Part shown: positions 7,900-17,379 of the stretch, piece by piece
Numbering within the stretch: position 1 is the first letter of the stretch
Layout: each line of letters starts with the position of its first letter
NCBI GenBank assembly: GCA_031254875.1
Contig: JAIRTW010000119.1
Span: forward strand, 1-38,371
Length of the DNA stretch: 38,371 nt
DNA from: Candidatus Bathycorpusculum termitum
GTDB taxonomy: Archaea; Thermoproteota; Bathyarchaeia; Bathyarchaeales; Bathycorpusculaceae
Direction of reading: 5' to 3'
The notes under the pieces: model-generated
What the model was told of the DNA's origin: nothing
Seen by the model: the letters and a program-made list of their open reading frames with translations, nothing else
Databases searched by the model: none
Translations under genes and position numbers: made by a program

Positions 7900-9093
7900 A
7901 TGCGGATTCTTTTGGTTCCTGCTAACGATTGGTTAAACTTTCCAGTCTCCTCAAGGCTCCACTCAATCTTTGAGCGATTGGCAGACCGTCATGAAATCCA
8001 CGTAATTAGGTATCCAAGCCCATTATGGAATACACCTAGGAAATCGAAGGCTATTGTTCATGAAGCTAATGGTGTAGCTATTCGGGACCTATCTTTATAT
8101 TATGCACTTAATGCCTCAAATCATCTTGCATTAATTGAAAATATTTTGAAGTCTTGTAAAATAGATATCATTGTTTTTGCCAATATATTGACGGGTGCAG
8201 AGGCTGCGTTGTTGGGCAAAATTCATGGTGTTCCTCTGGTTTGTGATTATCTTGACCATTTTCCCGAGTCGGCGTCCTCTTATTATGATAATCAGTTTTC
8301 AAAATCGTTAGTACAAGGCGTTGTTTTGGGCATTACAAGATGGAATTTAAATAAAGCTAATGGTGTGGTGACGGTTTCTAAAAGTTTCGCGAATTGGTTA
8401 ACTGATAGCGCGGGTGTTAGAAATTTGTCTCTTATACCCAATGGAGTTGATCTTGAGGTGTTTAAGCCTATGGAGCGAAACGTTGCTCAAGAAAGACTGG
8501 GCTTAGAGAAGTTGAAGCAAAAATTCGTCATAACCTACACTGGAACTGTTGAGAGTTGGTATGATCTTGATGTGGTTGCGCAGGCTACGCATAGGCTAAA
8601 TTGTCTGGGGATACCTTCGGTGTTCCAAATTGTTGGAGGTCATCTTGTAACTCAAAATAATAATAGATTTGTGGGGTTTGAAAATGATATTCTTCAAACA
8701 GGGTTTGTTGATCACAAACAGGTTTCGTTATACCTTAATGCGTCGGATGTTTGTGTTTTGCCTCTTAGAAAAATGGCGAAAAACCTAACAAGACCTTTAA
8801 AACTTCTTGAATATTTTGCTTGTGGTAAGCCTGTTTTGTCATTACCAAATTCGGAGCTTGAGCATGAATATGGTGATGCGTTAACAATTTTTAATTCTGC
8901 TGAAGAGCTGATGGAGATCTTTTTGAAGATAGTTGCAGATCCCTTGGTGTTTTCATCAAAAATAGAAAGAGGTTATAAATACGCTCAGAAAAACTCCTGG
9001 GAAAGTCATGCAAGACGGTATGAAAGTTTTCTAGAGAGTATATTGAGGAAAAAGGTTAATAATCTTAACAGTAATGGGGAATGTGAAAATTAA
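7900..9093 (+). CDS. GT4-family glycosyltransferase (GT-B fold)
   Basis: A retaining GT-B enzyme of 397 aa. Visible features: VVTVSKSF and IPNGVDLEVF at the domain junction, TYTGTVESWYDLD opening the C-terminal Rossmann domain, and RPLKLLEYFACGKPVL carrying the Glu that binds the donor sugar nucleotide. No membrane segment. The role is to add one sugar to the lipid-linked glycan on the cytoplasmic side. Its TAA stop shares a base with the ATG of the small zinc-ribbon gene downstream, so the two are coupled. Confidence 0.9.
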   Translation: MRILLVPANDWLNFPVSSRLHSIFERLADRHEIHVIRYPSPLWNTPRKSKAIVHEANGVAIRDLSLYYALNASNHLALIENILKSCKIDIIVFANILTGAEAALLGKIHGVPLVCDYLDHFPESASSYYDNQFSKSLVQGVVLGITRWNLNKANGVVTVSKSFANWLTDSAGVRNLSLIPNGVDLEVFKPMERNVAQERLGLEKLKQKFVITYTGTVESWYDLDVVAQATHRLNCLGIPSVFQIVGGHLVTQNNNRFVGFENDILQTGFVDHKQVSLYLNASDVCVLPLRKMAKNLTRPLKLLEYFACGKPVLSLPNSELEHEYGDALTIFNSAEELMEIFLKIVADPLVFSSKIERGYKYAQKNSWESHARRYESFLESILRKKVNNLNSNGECEN

Positions 9094-9269
9094 TGGCTAA
9101 TATGTCAAAATTATTTGTTAAATGTAAAAGTTGTAACGTTGAGTTTTGGTCAGCAATTAGATGTAACAAACAAAGATTCGCGAAATTAGATTTTGGCGGC
9201 AACCAAGTCAGATGTCCAAACGGACATAAAAATCGCTGTGAAATGAAAGATTTCTATTTTAAAGATTAA
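9093..9269 (+). CDS. Small zinc-ribbon protein, 58 aa
   Basis: The ATG at 9093 overlaps the stop of the preceding GT4 gene by one base and the frame runs 58 codons to TAA at 9267. The protein has two putative zinc knuckles: CKSC near residues 11-14 and CPNGH at 41-45 followed by Cys at 49. Such a Cys4 or Cys3His pattern in a short protein with a basic, aromatic C-terminus is typical of a zinc ribbon that binds nucleic acid or protein. Function is not known. The coupling to a glycosyltransferase gene could be coincidental or could point to a regulatory role. It is too short for a standard length cut-off and is easily missed. Confidence 0.75.
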   Translation: MANMSKLFVKCKSCNVEFWSAIRCNKQRFAKLDFGGNQVRCPNGHKNRCEMKDFYFKD

Positions 9270-9316
9270 GAAACAGAAAACTATCAACAAACAGTTTTAA
9301 AACCGTGGATGCTCAT

Positions 9317-10501
9317 ATGAACCTCGCTATCTTGTCTCACGAATATCCTCCCTATATTTTTGGCGGCCAAGGAACCTTTGCTCACGCATTAGCACAAGGT
9401 CTCATACGCGAAGGAATCACCGTCAAAGTTATAACTGGCATTCCGAAATCGCCCAACTCTATTGGAGTCTGGCAATCACAACAAACCGTCGAAGACGGAA
9501 TAAAAATAACCCGATTACCATACCTTAACATACCTCTAAGATTCACCAACTTTCAACTCCTAAATATGAAAAAAATATCTCAAATAGTTCAAGAAGGTAA
9601 AATTGACGTTGTTCACGGACAAAGCTGTTGTACATACCCCGCAATCCAACATCTAAAAAAAATAGCCCCCGTACTAGTCACCTTCCATACAAGCCCCATG
9701 ATGGAAAAAACAGCTGCGGTTCGATCTGTTTTTCGCGGCGGAAGTCTAAGAGACTTTTACGCCTTTTTAGCCGGATATCCGGTCTGGCATCAAATTTATC
9801 TAAAAGAACTCGAGCACTCTGATAAGGCAGTTTCAGTTTCAAGAGCCCTAAGGGCTGACTTGATCGAAGAAATGGGTGAAGTGCATGGAAATAAAATACA
9901 AAGTATTCATAACGGTGTAAATCTAGATTATCTTGATAAAGAATACGAACAAGTGGATCCCTCTATTTCTGAATCTGACGATGTTATTCTTTTTGCCGGT
10001 CGTCTCTTTTGGCGAAAAGGGGCCCTTGATATAGTTAAACTGGCGCACCTGTTACAAAAGAAAAAATCAAACTTGAAAATAATTGTGCATGGCACCGGGC
10101 CACTCTATAATACAATGCAAAAAAACATACATGCATTAGGGTTAACTAATATTGAGCTCAAGGGCTTTACTACAAGAAAACAATTGATCCAAAGCATGAA
10201 ACTCTGTAAATATGTTGCGATTCCAAGCATCTATGAAGCTTGTCCTATGATACTTCTTGAGAGTATGTGCTTGGGAAAGATTCCAATTATGCTAAATCTT
10301 CCTTTTTCGTTAGAGTTAACTGAAAATGGAAAATATGGTATCTTTGCCAATGATTTAGAGGGCTTAGCTGATAAATTAGTTGAAACCAGTGAACATAGTT
10401 TGTACCGATCACGTGAAATAAAGGTGTTTGCTCGTCGCGCGTATGATATTAAAGTTACAATTCATAAATACATTAAAGCATATGATGAAATAAATGCATA
10501 A
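9317..10501 (+). CDS. GT4-family glycosyltransferase (GT-B fold)
   Basis: GT-B enzyme with ILSHEYPPYIFGGQGTFAHAL at the N-terminal donor/acceptor cleft, VSVSRALRADL and IHNGVNLDYL at the hinge, and FAGRLFWRKGALDI opening the second domain. SIYEACPMILLESMCLGKIP holds the Glu-x7-Glu donor motif. I prefer the ATG at 9317 because GT4 proteins normally start right at the first beta strand; the in-frame GTG at 9305 would add four residues and has no better ribosome binding site. It probably adds a sugar to the same glycan as its neighbours. The base composition is A/C-rich in the first ~700 bases, unlike the T/G-rich GT4 genes on either side. Confidence 0.9.
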   Translation: MNLAILSHEYPPYIFGGQGTFAHALAQGLIREGITVKVITGIPKSPNSIGVWQSQQTVEDGIKITRLPYLNIPLRFTNFQLLNMKKISQIVQEGKIDVVHGQSCCTYPAIQHLKKIAPVLVTFHTSPMMEKTAAVRSVFRGGSLRDFYAFLAGYPVWHQIYLKELEHSDKAVSVSRALRADLIEEMGEVHGNKIQSIHNGVNLDYLDKEYEQVDPSISESDDVILFAGRLFWRKGALDIVKLAHLLQKKKSNLKIIVHGTGPLYNTMQKNIHALGLTNIELKGFTTRKQLIQSMKLCKYVAIPSIYEACPMILLESMCLGKIPIMLNLPFSLELTENGKYGIFANDLEGLADKLVETSEHSLYRSREIKVFARRAYDIKVTIHKYIKAYDEINA

Positions 10502-10549
10502 CATGTTTCTTGGATTGTTTGTTTAAAATCTTGGTAACTCAGGGGAATT

Positions 10550-11737
10550 ATGTTGTCCTGCAAAAAACTCAAAATAAGCTTTGTTAGTGCGCTTACCTTA
10601 GATACTGATATGCATAAGACAAGGGAGCTGGAAATACTCAAAACCCTTGCCCAGAGAGGTCATAGTACTACTTTGGTGGGAGTAACTTCTAGAGCGCACT
10701 TTCAGATGCCTGATTCGCGTATAAAACTTATTGCCATACCCATACGATATGTGCCCGTTATTTCCCCTTTTATTTGGGCGTTTGTTTTAGTCTTTTTTTT
10801 ACCCCTGCATGTACTGCTTAAGAGGCCCGACTATATTGTAATGGATCCTGAAATTTCTGTTCTTAGTTCTGTTCCCACGCTTTTGTTTTCAAAAATTGCG
10901 AGAGTAAAATTTGTTCTCGATGTTAGAAGTACTCCCGTTGAAGTAATTGGGTTGCGTGCGCGTTTACTGGAATTTTTGTTTAATGTTTCGGTTTTTATAT
11001 CTAAGAGGCTATTCTCAGGTATTGTTATTGTTACCTCCTTAATGAGAGCGGAGGTGTGCAGAAAATTCTATTTGGATCCCAGCAAGGTGGGTGTTTGGAC
11101 AAACGGGGTTTCTTTGGATCTCTTTAACCCGTCTAGTGTTCATGCGGAGGGGGTCAAACTTGGGGAACAGCTTGGTCTAAATGACAAGTTTATTGTATTC
11201 TATCACGGTGCTTTTTCACCCACAAGAGGGTTAACCGAAACTATTGAAGCTGTTAAAATTGTAACACAAAAAAATCCTGATATTGTGCTGTTGCTTCTTG
11301 GAGATGGGCCTACTTTGCTTCAATTAAAAGGTCTGATTCAGCAATTGGGGCTTCAAAATAATGTAATTATCCATGCTCCTGTTCCTTTTGAAGAAGTTCC
11401 AAAATTCATCGCTTTAAGTGATGTTGGGCTGGTTCCGTTACCAAATAATTCTTATTGGCGGTTCCAAAATGCTTTGAATCTTCTCGAATATATGGCGATG
11501 GAAAAAGTGGTGTTGGCAACAGATATTGAGGCAAATAGGATTGTTGTGGGCGATGATGCTTGCTGTGTTTATATCCGATTAGTTAATCCGGCTGAAATTG
11601 CCCAATCGATTGAATATGCCTATAGTCATGGGGACAAACTTGGTGATTGGGGAAAAAGCGGTAGACAGCTGATCCAGTCTGGTTACACTTGGGAAAAAGT
11701 CGGAGACGCAGTTGAACAATATCTTCTATCTATTTGA
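10550..11737 (+). CDS. GT4-family glycosyltransferase, membrane-associated
   Basis: Third GT-B enzyme of the locus (395 aa). It has a hydrophobic stretch near residues 59-80 (PVISPFIWAFVLVFFLPLHV) that would attach the N-terminal domain to the membrane, as in several lipid-linked oligosaccharide glycosyltransferases. It also shows DVRSTPVEVIG, WTNGVSLDLFNP, FYHGAFSPTRGLTETI and NLLEYMAMEKVVLATD, with the donor-binding Glu. The ATG is preceded by AGGGGAAT. An AT-rich gap follows, so it is probably the last gene of this run of glycosyltransferases. Confidence 0.9.
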   Translation: MLSCKKLKISFVSALTLDTDMHKTRELEILKTLAQRGHSTTLVGVTSRAHFQMPDSRIKLIAIPIRYVPVISPFIWAFVLVFFLPLHVLLKRPDYIVMDPEISVLSSVPTLLFSKIARVKFVLDVRSTPVEVIGLRARLLEFLFNVSVFISKRLFSGIVIVTSLMRAEVCRKFYLDPSKVGVWTNGVSLDLFNPSSVHAEGVKLGEQLGLNDKFIVFYHGAFSPTRGLTETIEAVKIVTQKNPDIVLLLLGDGPTLLQLKGLIQQLGLQNNVIIHAPVPFEEVPKFIALSDVGLVPLPNNSYWRFQNALNLLEYMAMEKVVLATDIEANRIVVGDDACCVYIRLVNPAEIAQSIEYAYSHGDKLGDWGKSGRQLIQSGYTWEKVGDAVEQYLLSI

Positions 11738-11909
11738 TATTTTATTTAATATAATGGTTTATTTTTTCAATTTTTTATATAAAAAATTAATGTTATTAGT
11801 TAATGTGTTGTTTAAATAATTTTTGTTTGAAATAATGAAAGATTTATTAGCTGTTGGTTCAATTTTAAGAAAATTAGCGCTCCGTGAGTTAGCAATGTGG
11901 TGATTGGCA

Positions 11910-13391
11910 ATGAAGAAAGGCGTACTAGTAATAGTTTCTGTTCTGCTCCTTATTTCTGGCACACTCGTTATCTCCTATGTTTTTGCTTCGGGAACTTCAA
12001 GTGTAACCATATCCAGTACAGGAACAATCATACCTGCAACAATTATGCCTACATCCAATATGCTTTCATCAAGTATGTCTACTACATCCAACACCGGAAA
12101 TTATGAAATCTTTAAAAACGGTGCATACATTTGTGTAAAAAACGTCTCTTCCGGCACCATTGGCTACCAAAGCACAAATGCAACCGAAGCATTCGGAAAC
12201 GCATTTAAATCCCTAGCACAAACCGGCGGCAATCTCACCGTAGCATCTGGAACATACTACATCACAGGATCCCCTGGAAGAGACCATGGCGGCATACACG
12301 TAAAAAACCTCCGCGATGTTAACGTTATATTCCAAAATGGGGCCATCCTAAAAATTCCAGACCGCCAAAACATAACCATCTTTACCATTTTAAACTCATC
12401 CAATGTCGCACTGATAAATTGGACCATCGACGGCAACGCCCTAAACCAAAACCAATCTCCAGGCTATGGCACAAACATGTTTGGAAACGGCATCTCAGGA
12501 TACAACTGCGACAACCTCCAAATAATAAACTGTACCATCACCAATTGCAGAATGTATGGCGTCAACTATGGTAGCGACCTACCAAACCTACGTCCCGCTA
12601 GCGTAATAAATTGTACTTTTCTCTACAACAGCTGGAACGGTATCTGTTTTTGGGCAGGCGAAGGAGGCATAATTATGGGCAACGAAGTCGCACATTCAAG
12701 CGACGTTGGAATATCTGTATCAAACACAAATGCCCTCATTATCAACAACTACATTCACGACATGGACGGCATGCTTGGCGGAGGCGGAAACGCTAGCTGG
12801 GGCATAGCAAATGAATGCATCCAAATCGGTCGATTGGTCGGTCTTACAATAATCAACAATACCATAAATAACTGCGGCGTGGGTATCGTACTAGATGGAA
12901 TACGCAACACCGTTTCAGGCAACACCATTTCTAATGTTAATACCGGAATTGCATCTGCTGAAATTATTGGATTTAATAACATTACACAGAACAAGGTTTC
13001 TAATTGGGGCATAGACTACCGAGGTATAAAAAATTTTTATTTATCTAGTGGAATTGCCTCGTATGTTTCAACAAATGATGTTGTGGCTTTTAATCATTTA
13101 ACCACCCCATCTAGCAGTTCATCGAGTGGTCCAGCGATATTCTTGTATAATACAACCGATGTTACGGTTTGCAATAACACAATTGTTATGCAAAAGAGTT
13201 CAGGTGTTCCTGCAATATTGCTCACCTCTGGATCCAAGAATGCCCTGGTTGTAGGTAACACTGTTGAATCAGCGATTGGGATTTTTATTAATTCTTTCTC
13301 CGGGGTTTATTATAATGCTAATGTTGAGCAGAATAACCTTGTTAATTGTCTTCGGTCAATAGACGACAAAGGTGGCGTTATAGGAAAATAA
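11910..13391 (+). CDS. Secreted right-handed parallel beta-helix protein
   Basis: An N-terminal signal segment (KKGVLVIVSVLLLISGTLVISYVFA) is followed by a Ser/Thr-rich, probably glycosylated linker. A long right-handed beta-helix follows, built of repeated N-rich coils such as LQIINCTITNC, ASVINCTFLYNSWNGI and LIINNYIHDM. This is the NosD/pectate-lyase-like fold used by polysaccharide lyases, epimerases and glycan-binding proteins. No lyase active site is identified. I chose the ATG at 11910 because GGTGAT at 11899-11904 sits five bases before it; the upstream TTG at 11904 would overlap that site. Within the gene, base usage switches from A/C-rich to T/G-rich around 12930. The likely role is surface-polysaccharide binding or processing. 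Confidence 0.8.
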   Translation: MKKGVLVIVSVLLLISGTLVISYVFASGTSSVTISSTGTIIPATIMPTSNMLSSSMSTTSNTGNYEIFKNGAYICVKNVSSGTIGYQSTNATEAFGNAFKSLAQTGGNLTVASGTYYITGSPGRDHGGIHVKNLRDVNVIFQNGAILKIPDRQNITIFTILNSSNVALINWTIDGNALNQNQSPGYGTNMFGNGISGYNCDNLQIINCTITNCRMYGVNYGSDLPNLRPASVINCTFLYNSWNGICFWAGEGGIIMGNEVAHSSDVGISVSNTNALIINNYIHDMDGMLGGGGNASWGIANECIQIGRLVGLTIINNTINNCGVGIVLDGIRNTVSGNTISNVNTGIASAEIIGFNNITQNKVSNWGIDYRGIKNFYLSSGIASYVSTNDVVAFNHLTTPSSSSSSGPAIFLYNTTDVTVCNNTIVMQKSSGVPAILLTSGSKNALVVGNTVESAIGIFINSFSGVYYNANVEQNNLVNCLRSIDDKGGVIGK

Positions 13392-13445
13392 ATTCTATTT
13401 TACTTCAAATATTAATTTGTATGAATGTGGGAGGGTGTTGGCTGT

Positions 13446-15620
13446 ATGATTGATTTGAGCCTAAGAAAAGATGTTTTGATTATACCGGCTCTAACTTTAC
13501 TGTTGTGGTTGGTAGTTTTATTAGATATTTCTCTTGTGCGCGGTATCATAGTTTTTGCTTATTTGATCTTTGTTCCTGGTTTTGTGGTCCTTAAAACTTT
13601 ACAAATAAAAGATCTCGGTACAATAATCACTTTATTGTTGTCAGTCGGCTTGAGTCTTGTTGTTTCTATGCTTGTTGGGCTGGTAGTCAATGAGCTTTCT
13701 TTGCTGTTGAACTTTTCTGCGCCTTTGACCACTTTTCCCATGATGGCGGCAATTACCTGTTTCACGTTAGCTGTTTACTTTATTGGTTTGCGGCGTGGTT
13801 TTTCATTAGAAACTACTTCCCTTAATCATATTTTTAATTTATCAAATTTGCCGCTGTTTTTTGTATTAACTACTCTTCCCATTCTTGGCCTCATTGGTGC
13901 ATTATCCAAAAGTGTACCTATCATACTGTTTTTTTATTTGACGATAATTATCCTGTGTGCATTATGTGTTATCAATCAAAAAATTATACCTAACAAATAC
14001 TATCCCTTGCTGATTTTTTCAGTTTCTCTTTCTATTCTTCTTATAAATTTGTTTTTATCCGGTTATGTCCTTGGCGATGATGCCCAACTCGAATACTATG
14101 TTTTTAGATTTAACCTTGATCGCGGGTATTGGGGGGTTATTGGTGATTTAACCCCTGCACTTCGGACTACCCTTGACTACAACGCTATGCTGTCTGTCAC
14201 TTTGTTGCCCTCAATTTATTCTGTGCTGATGAACATCAAAACTGAGCTATTATTCAAAATCTTGTACCCCCTCCTCTTTTCTTTGGTTCCCGTTACTTTA
14301 TACTGGATCTACAAAAACGAAACAAGCAAACTGATCGCACTATTATCAACCTTCTTCTTTATCTTTACAATAAACGCCTTTTTCGGAGAACTGATCGGCC
14401 TTAACCGGCAAATAGTCGCGGAATTATTTCTTATGCTTTCGATCCTCCTCTGGCTAAACAAAACCGTACCGGTGGGCAAAAAACGACTTCTTCTCATAAT
14501 TTTTGGCGCTGGAATCGCCGTTTCACATTATACAATAGCCATAGTTTACATAATGTTAATTTCAATCATTGTAATTTTTTCCAACATTCGACCCAAATTC
14601 GACGATACATTTAGCGCCTCTACAGTTTTATCAATTGCCGGCTTTTCCTTCCTATGGGCCGCTTTTAGCCCCGGCTCGACCCTAACTTCATTCATAGACA
14701 TCACCGGAAACGCACTAAATAACTTGACACATTTCGGCAATTCTATATCTGCACCTGGAAATGCAGGTGTAATGTATGGCATTCCAGAGGTCTTTAGTGT
14801 TGCAAGCTGGATCAATTTGGCCACTTCAGGTTTAGTTACATTATCCTTAGTAGTGGGCGCTCTTGCACTAATACTACTACCGCGAAGAACAGAGTTTTCT
14901 AACAAATATCGACTAATCGTTTTGCTTGCTTCACTGTTGTTTGCCTTTTCCCTTCTATTCCCCACAGTAGCCGCAACCCTGAATTTTACCCGATTCTACG
15001 CCATATGTCTACTAGTACTAGCCCCCTGCATTACCATAGGTGCGCTTGTTCTCCTAAACATAGTTCGCTTTCCACTCAACAAACTGCGCGGAATTAAATC
15101 CTGCCTTTTCACAATCAAACATGGAAAAGCGGCGATATTACTCATAACAATTCTTTTATGTGCTTATTTCCTTTCGCAGTCAGGAGTAGCTAATTATGTG
15201 GGTGGTGGAACAGCACATCCACAGCCTATTGGTTACGCTCAAATGCAAACTTCTGATGTTCAGATGGTAACTCTGCAGTTCTATGGCAATTATATCCAAG
15301 TTCCCGACGCTTATAGTGGCGATTGGCTGGCTAAATATTCTGCTAATTCTGTAGTATATGGTGACTTAGTATCAAGTTTTAACTCGATAATCAGTCGCGG
15401 GTTTGTTTCAAAAAATCTAATTTTCCCCTTAGCTAACATTACATCTCCCGAGCAAGGTAGCCTCATTTACCTAAACTCTCTAAACGTTGAAAAAGGTATC
15501 ATAACTGTCCAATCGTCAACTGTAATAAACACAACTGATCTCTCGCCCTTCTTGCACGATAGCGATTTAATCTACACCAATGGACACAGTGAAGTATGGC
15601 GACTCAACGGCCCCAAGTAA
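13446..15620 (+). CDS. DUF2206-family polytopic membrane protein, putative GT-C type glycosyltransferase
   Basis: A large protein (724 aa from the chosen start) with about a dozen or more hydrophobic segments in the first ~590 residues and a soluble C-terminal domain of ~140 residues outside. The first big loop carries GDDAQLEYYVFRFNLDRGYW, then LDYNAMLSVTLLPSIYSVLMNI, which I recognise from the archaeal DUF2206 family. The paired acidic residues in that loop match the position of the catalytic acid in GT-C enzymes that use polyprenyl-phosphate sugars. The ATG at 13446 is preferred because GGGAGGGTG at 13430-13438 lies seven bases upstream. The likely role is transfer or polymerisation of sugars at the outer face. 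Composition switches inside the gene at about 14050 and again near 15180. Confidence 0.78.
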   Translation: MIDLSLRKDVLIIPALTLLLWLVVLLDISLVRGIIVFAYLIFVPGFVVLKTLQIKDLGTIITLLLSVGLSLVVSMLVGLVVNELSLLLNFSAPLTTFPMMAAITCFTLAVYFIGLRRGFSLETTSLNHIFNLSNLPLFFVLTTLPILGLIGALSKSVPIILFFYLTIIILCALCVINQKIIPNKYYPLLIFSVSLSILLINLFLSGYVLGDDAQLEYYVFRFNLDRGYWGVIGDLTPALRTTLDYNAMLSVTLLPSIYSVLMNIKTELLFKILYPLLFSLVPVTLYWIYKNETSKLIALLSTFFFIFTINAFFGELIGLNRQIVAELFLMLSILLWLNKTVPVGKKRLLLIIFGAGIAVSHYTIAIVYIMLISIIVIFSNIRPKFDDTFSASTVLSIAGFSFLWAAFSPGSTLTSFIDITGNALNNLTHFGNSISAPGNAGVMYGIPEVFSVASWINLATSGLVTLSLVVGALALILLPRRTEFSNKYRLIVLLASLLFAFSLLFPTVAATLNFTRFYAICLLVLAPCITIGALVLLNIVRFPLNKLRGIKSCLFTIKHGKAAILLITILLCAYFLSQSGVANYVGGGTAHPQPIGYAQMQTSDVQMVTLQFYGNYIQVPDAYSGDWLAKYSANSVVYGDLVSSFNSIISRGFVSKNLIFPLANITSPEQGSLIYLNSLNVEKGIITVQSSTVINTTDLSPFLHDSDLIYTNGHSEVWRLNGPK

Positions 15621-15690
15621 TCACCATTTACCTGAAACTAAATCAATAAAGTCTTAAAGCTATAGCAACAAAATATTTACCGTGAGGAAA

Positions 15691-16416
15691 ATGAAACCCT
15701 TTGAAATTTTAAACCGAATCACTGCTCTGTCTTCTGAATTATACATCAGAACTTTAAGGAAAAAGGGTGTTTCAATAGGTGATGGCACCGTTTTCTTTCC
15801 CGGAGGTAGAAATGTTGATCTAACTAGACCCTGTCTAATTGAGATTGGGCGAAATTGTGTTTTTACGCAGGGGGTTCAAATTTGTACTCATGGTTATGAT
15901 TGGGCGGTTCTTAGAGAGAAATATGGTGAGATGTTTTGTTCTTCTGGCAAGGTGGTTATCGGAGACAATGTTTTTGTTGGGGTGAATACGGTGATTTTAA
16001 AGGGGGTCAAGATCGGAAAAAATGTAATAATAGGTGCCGGTTCAATAGTTACGACTGATATTCCTGACAACTGTGTGGCTGCGGGCAATCCTTGTAGAGT
16101 TATCATGAGCATTGAGCAATACTTTGAAAAAAGAAAAAAGGCGTATGTTGAGGAGGCAAAAACTTATGCGTTTGAGTTATATAGAAAAACTGGGCGGGTT
16201 CCTGGTGTTGAGAGTTTTTGGGAAGAATTTCCAATCTTTTTACAAAGAGACAGTGATTGGGGACCGTTACCCGTCAAAAAGCAATTGGGTTCAGCTTTTA
16301 ATAATTTCATGAATTCAAAGCCACTATATCCCTCCTTTGATGATTTTTTGATAGCTGCGGGTATTCCGGAGGCTAAAGTGAAATCTGCATATCCAAAGGC
16401 GCGGACAGAGCCATAA
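15691..16416 (+). CDS. Hexapeptide-repeat acyltransferase with C-terminal helical extension
   Basis: Left-handed beta-helix acetyltransferase (maltose/galactoside O-acetyltransferase branch): IGDGTVFFPGG, then the catalytic-loop phrase CTHGYDW with His, then VVIGDNVFVGVNTVILKGVKIGKNVIIGAGSIVTTDIPDN and the AAGNPCRVI cap. Unlike the small copy at 7447 it has ~100 extra C-terminal residues, charged and helical, that may bind a specific acceptor. An in-frame GTG at 15682 is an alternative start. It would O- or N-acetylate a sugar in the glycan made by this locus. Confidence 0.85.
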   Translation: MKPFEILNRITALSSELYIRTLRKKGVSIGDGTVFFPGGRNVDLTRPCLIEIGRNCVFTQGVQICTHGYDWAVLREKYGEMFCSSGKVVIGDNVFVGVNTVILKGVKIGKNVIIGAGSIVTTDIPDNCVAAGNPCRVIMSIEQYFEKRKKAYVEEAKTYAFELYRKTGRVPGVESFWEEFPIFLQRDSDWGPLPVKKQLGSAFNNFMNSKPLYPSFDDFLIAAGIPEAKVKSAYPKARTEP

Positions 16417-16446
16417 CTTTTAGTTAATGGTATGGAGAAATTTGAC

Positions 16447-17322
16447 ATGACTATAAAAGTGACTGTGGGTTTATGTGTTAAGAACAGCGCCCGAGTTATA
16501 AAAACTGCTTTTGATTCAATTTCCGCTCAGGATTACCCGCATGAAATGATTAAACTTGTAATCATTGATGACAACAGCACCGATAATACCCTATCAGTCG
16601 CTTTAAAGTTTGCCCAAGAAATAGATATGCCTACCTTTGTAACTTCCAACACTGGTAAAGGACTCGCAGCAGCTAGGCAATTAGTTGTGGATAATGCTGA
16701 GGGTGAGTACATAATCTGGGAGGATGATGATCTGATGTTACGGAAGGACTACGTGCGAAGACATGTAGAGTTTATGGAGAAAAACCCTGATGTTGGTGGG
16801 GCACGAGGTGTCCGTGATGTTTTTTATTCTCCGTCTTTTTTTAGTTTGGGTGATTTGGTTTTTTTAGCTCCCAGTGCAAATCCGAGTCAAATCGGTACCG
16901 GGGGTTCAATTTTTCGTATTGACGCTCTAAAACAGGCAGGTGGATTTGATATCCAAATTAGTGGTGCCGGGGAGGATCTGGATGTATCTCGTAGAATTAG
17001 GCATTTTGGGTGGATGCTAGCGACAAATGAGTTAGCTGGGCTTCACCATACCCATTCCACAACAACCCCTGCGGCTTTGTGGTCGCGGAACTTTAGATAT
17101 GGATATGCAAATCATTTCCTTTTTCATAGATACGGGGATCGACGTTTGATTATTCAATATTTTTTACCGTTTGCATTGAAGTATGGTTTAGAAACTTCTC
17201 GTAAGTTATATCAAATAACCCATATTAAAAAATCGTTTCTTTACTTTGTTATTAATTCTCTCAATATGGGTATTCAAAATCTTGGTTATACCCGTTCACA
17301 TTTGGATAAATACGGTCACTAA
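16447..17322 (+). CDS. GT2-family glycosyltransferase
   Basis: GT-A fold enzyme with VGLCVKNSARVI at the N-terminus, IIDDNSTDNT for UDP or GDP binding, and WEDDDLM as the DxD-type metal site. A GAGEDLDVSRRIRHFGW phrase supplies the catalytic base (the ED motif). No membrane anchor is obvious, although the last ~60 residues are rather hydrophobic. I chose ATG 16447 because GGAG lies nine bases upstream; ATG 16432 would add five residues. It adds one residue to the glycan. The next gene points the other way, so this ends the main + strand series. Confidence 0.88.
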   Translation: MTIKVTVGLCVKNSARVIKTAFDSISAQDYPHEMIKLVIIDDNSTDNTLSVALKFAQEIDMPTFVTSNTGKGLAAARQLVVDNAEGEYIIWEDDDLMLRKDYVRRHVEFMEKNPDVGGARGVRDVFYSPSFFSLGDLVFLAPSANPSQIGTGGSIFRIDALKQAGGFDIQISGAGEDLDVSRRIRHFGWMLATNELAGLHHTHSTTTPAALWSRNFRYGYANHFLFHRYGDRRLIIQYFLPFALKYGLETSRKLYQITHIKKSFLYFVINSLNMGIQNLGYTRSHLDKYGH

Positions 17323-17379
17323 CTTTTGTCCCTTGCCAAGGGAGTTGCTATTTTTTTAACGCTGCCCGTTGTCCTTGTT

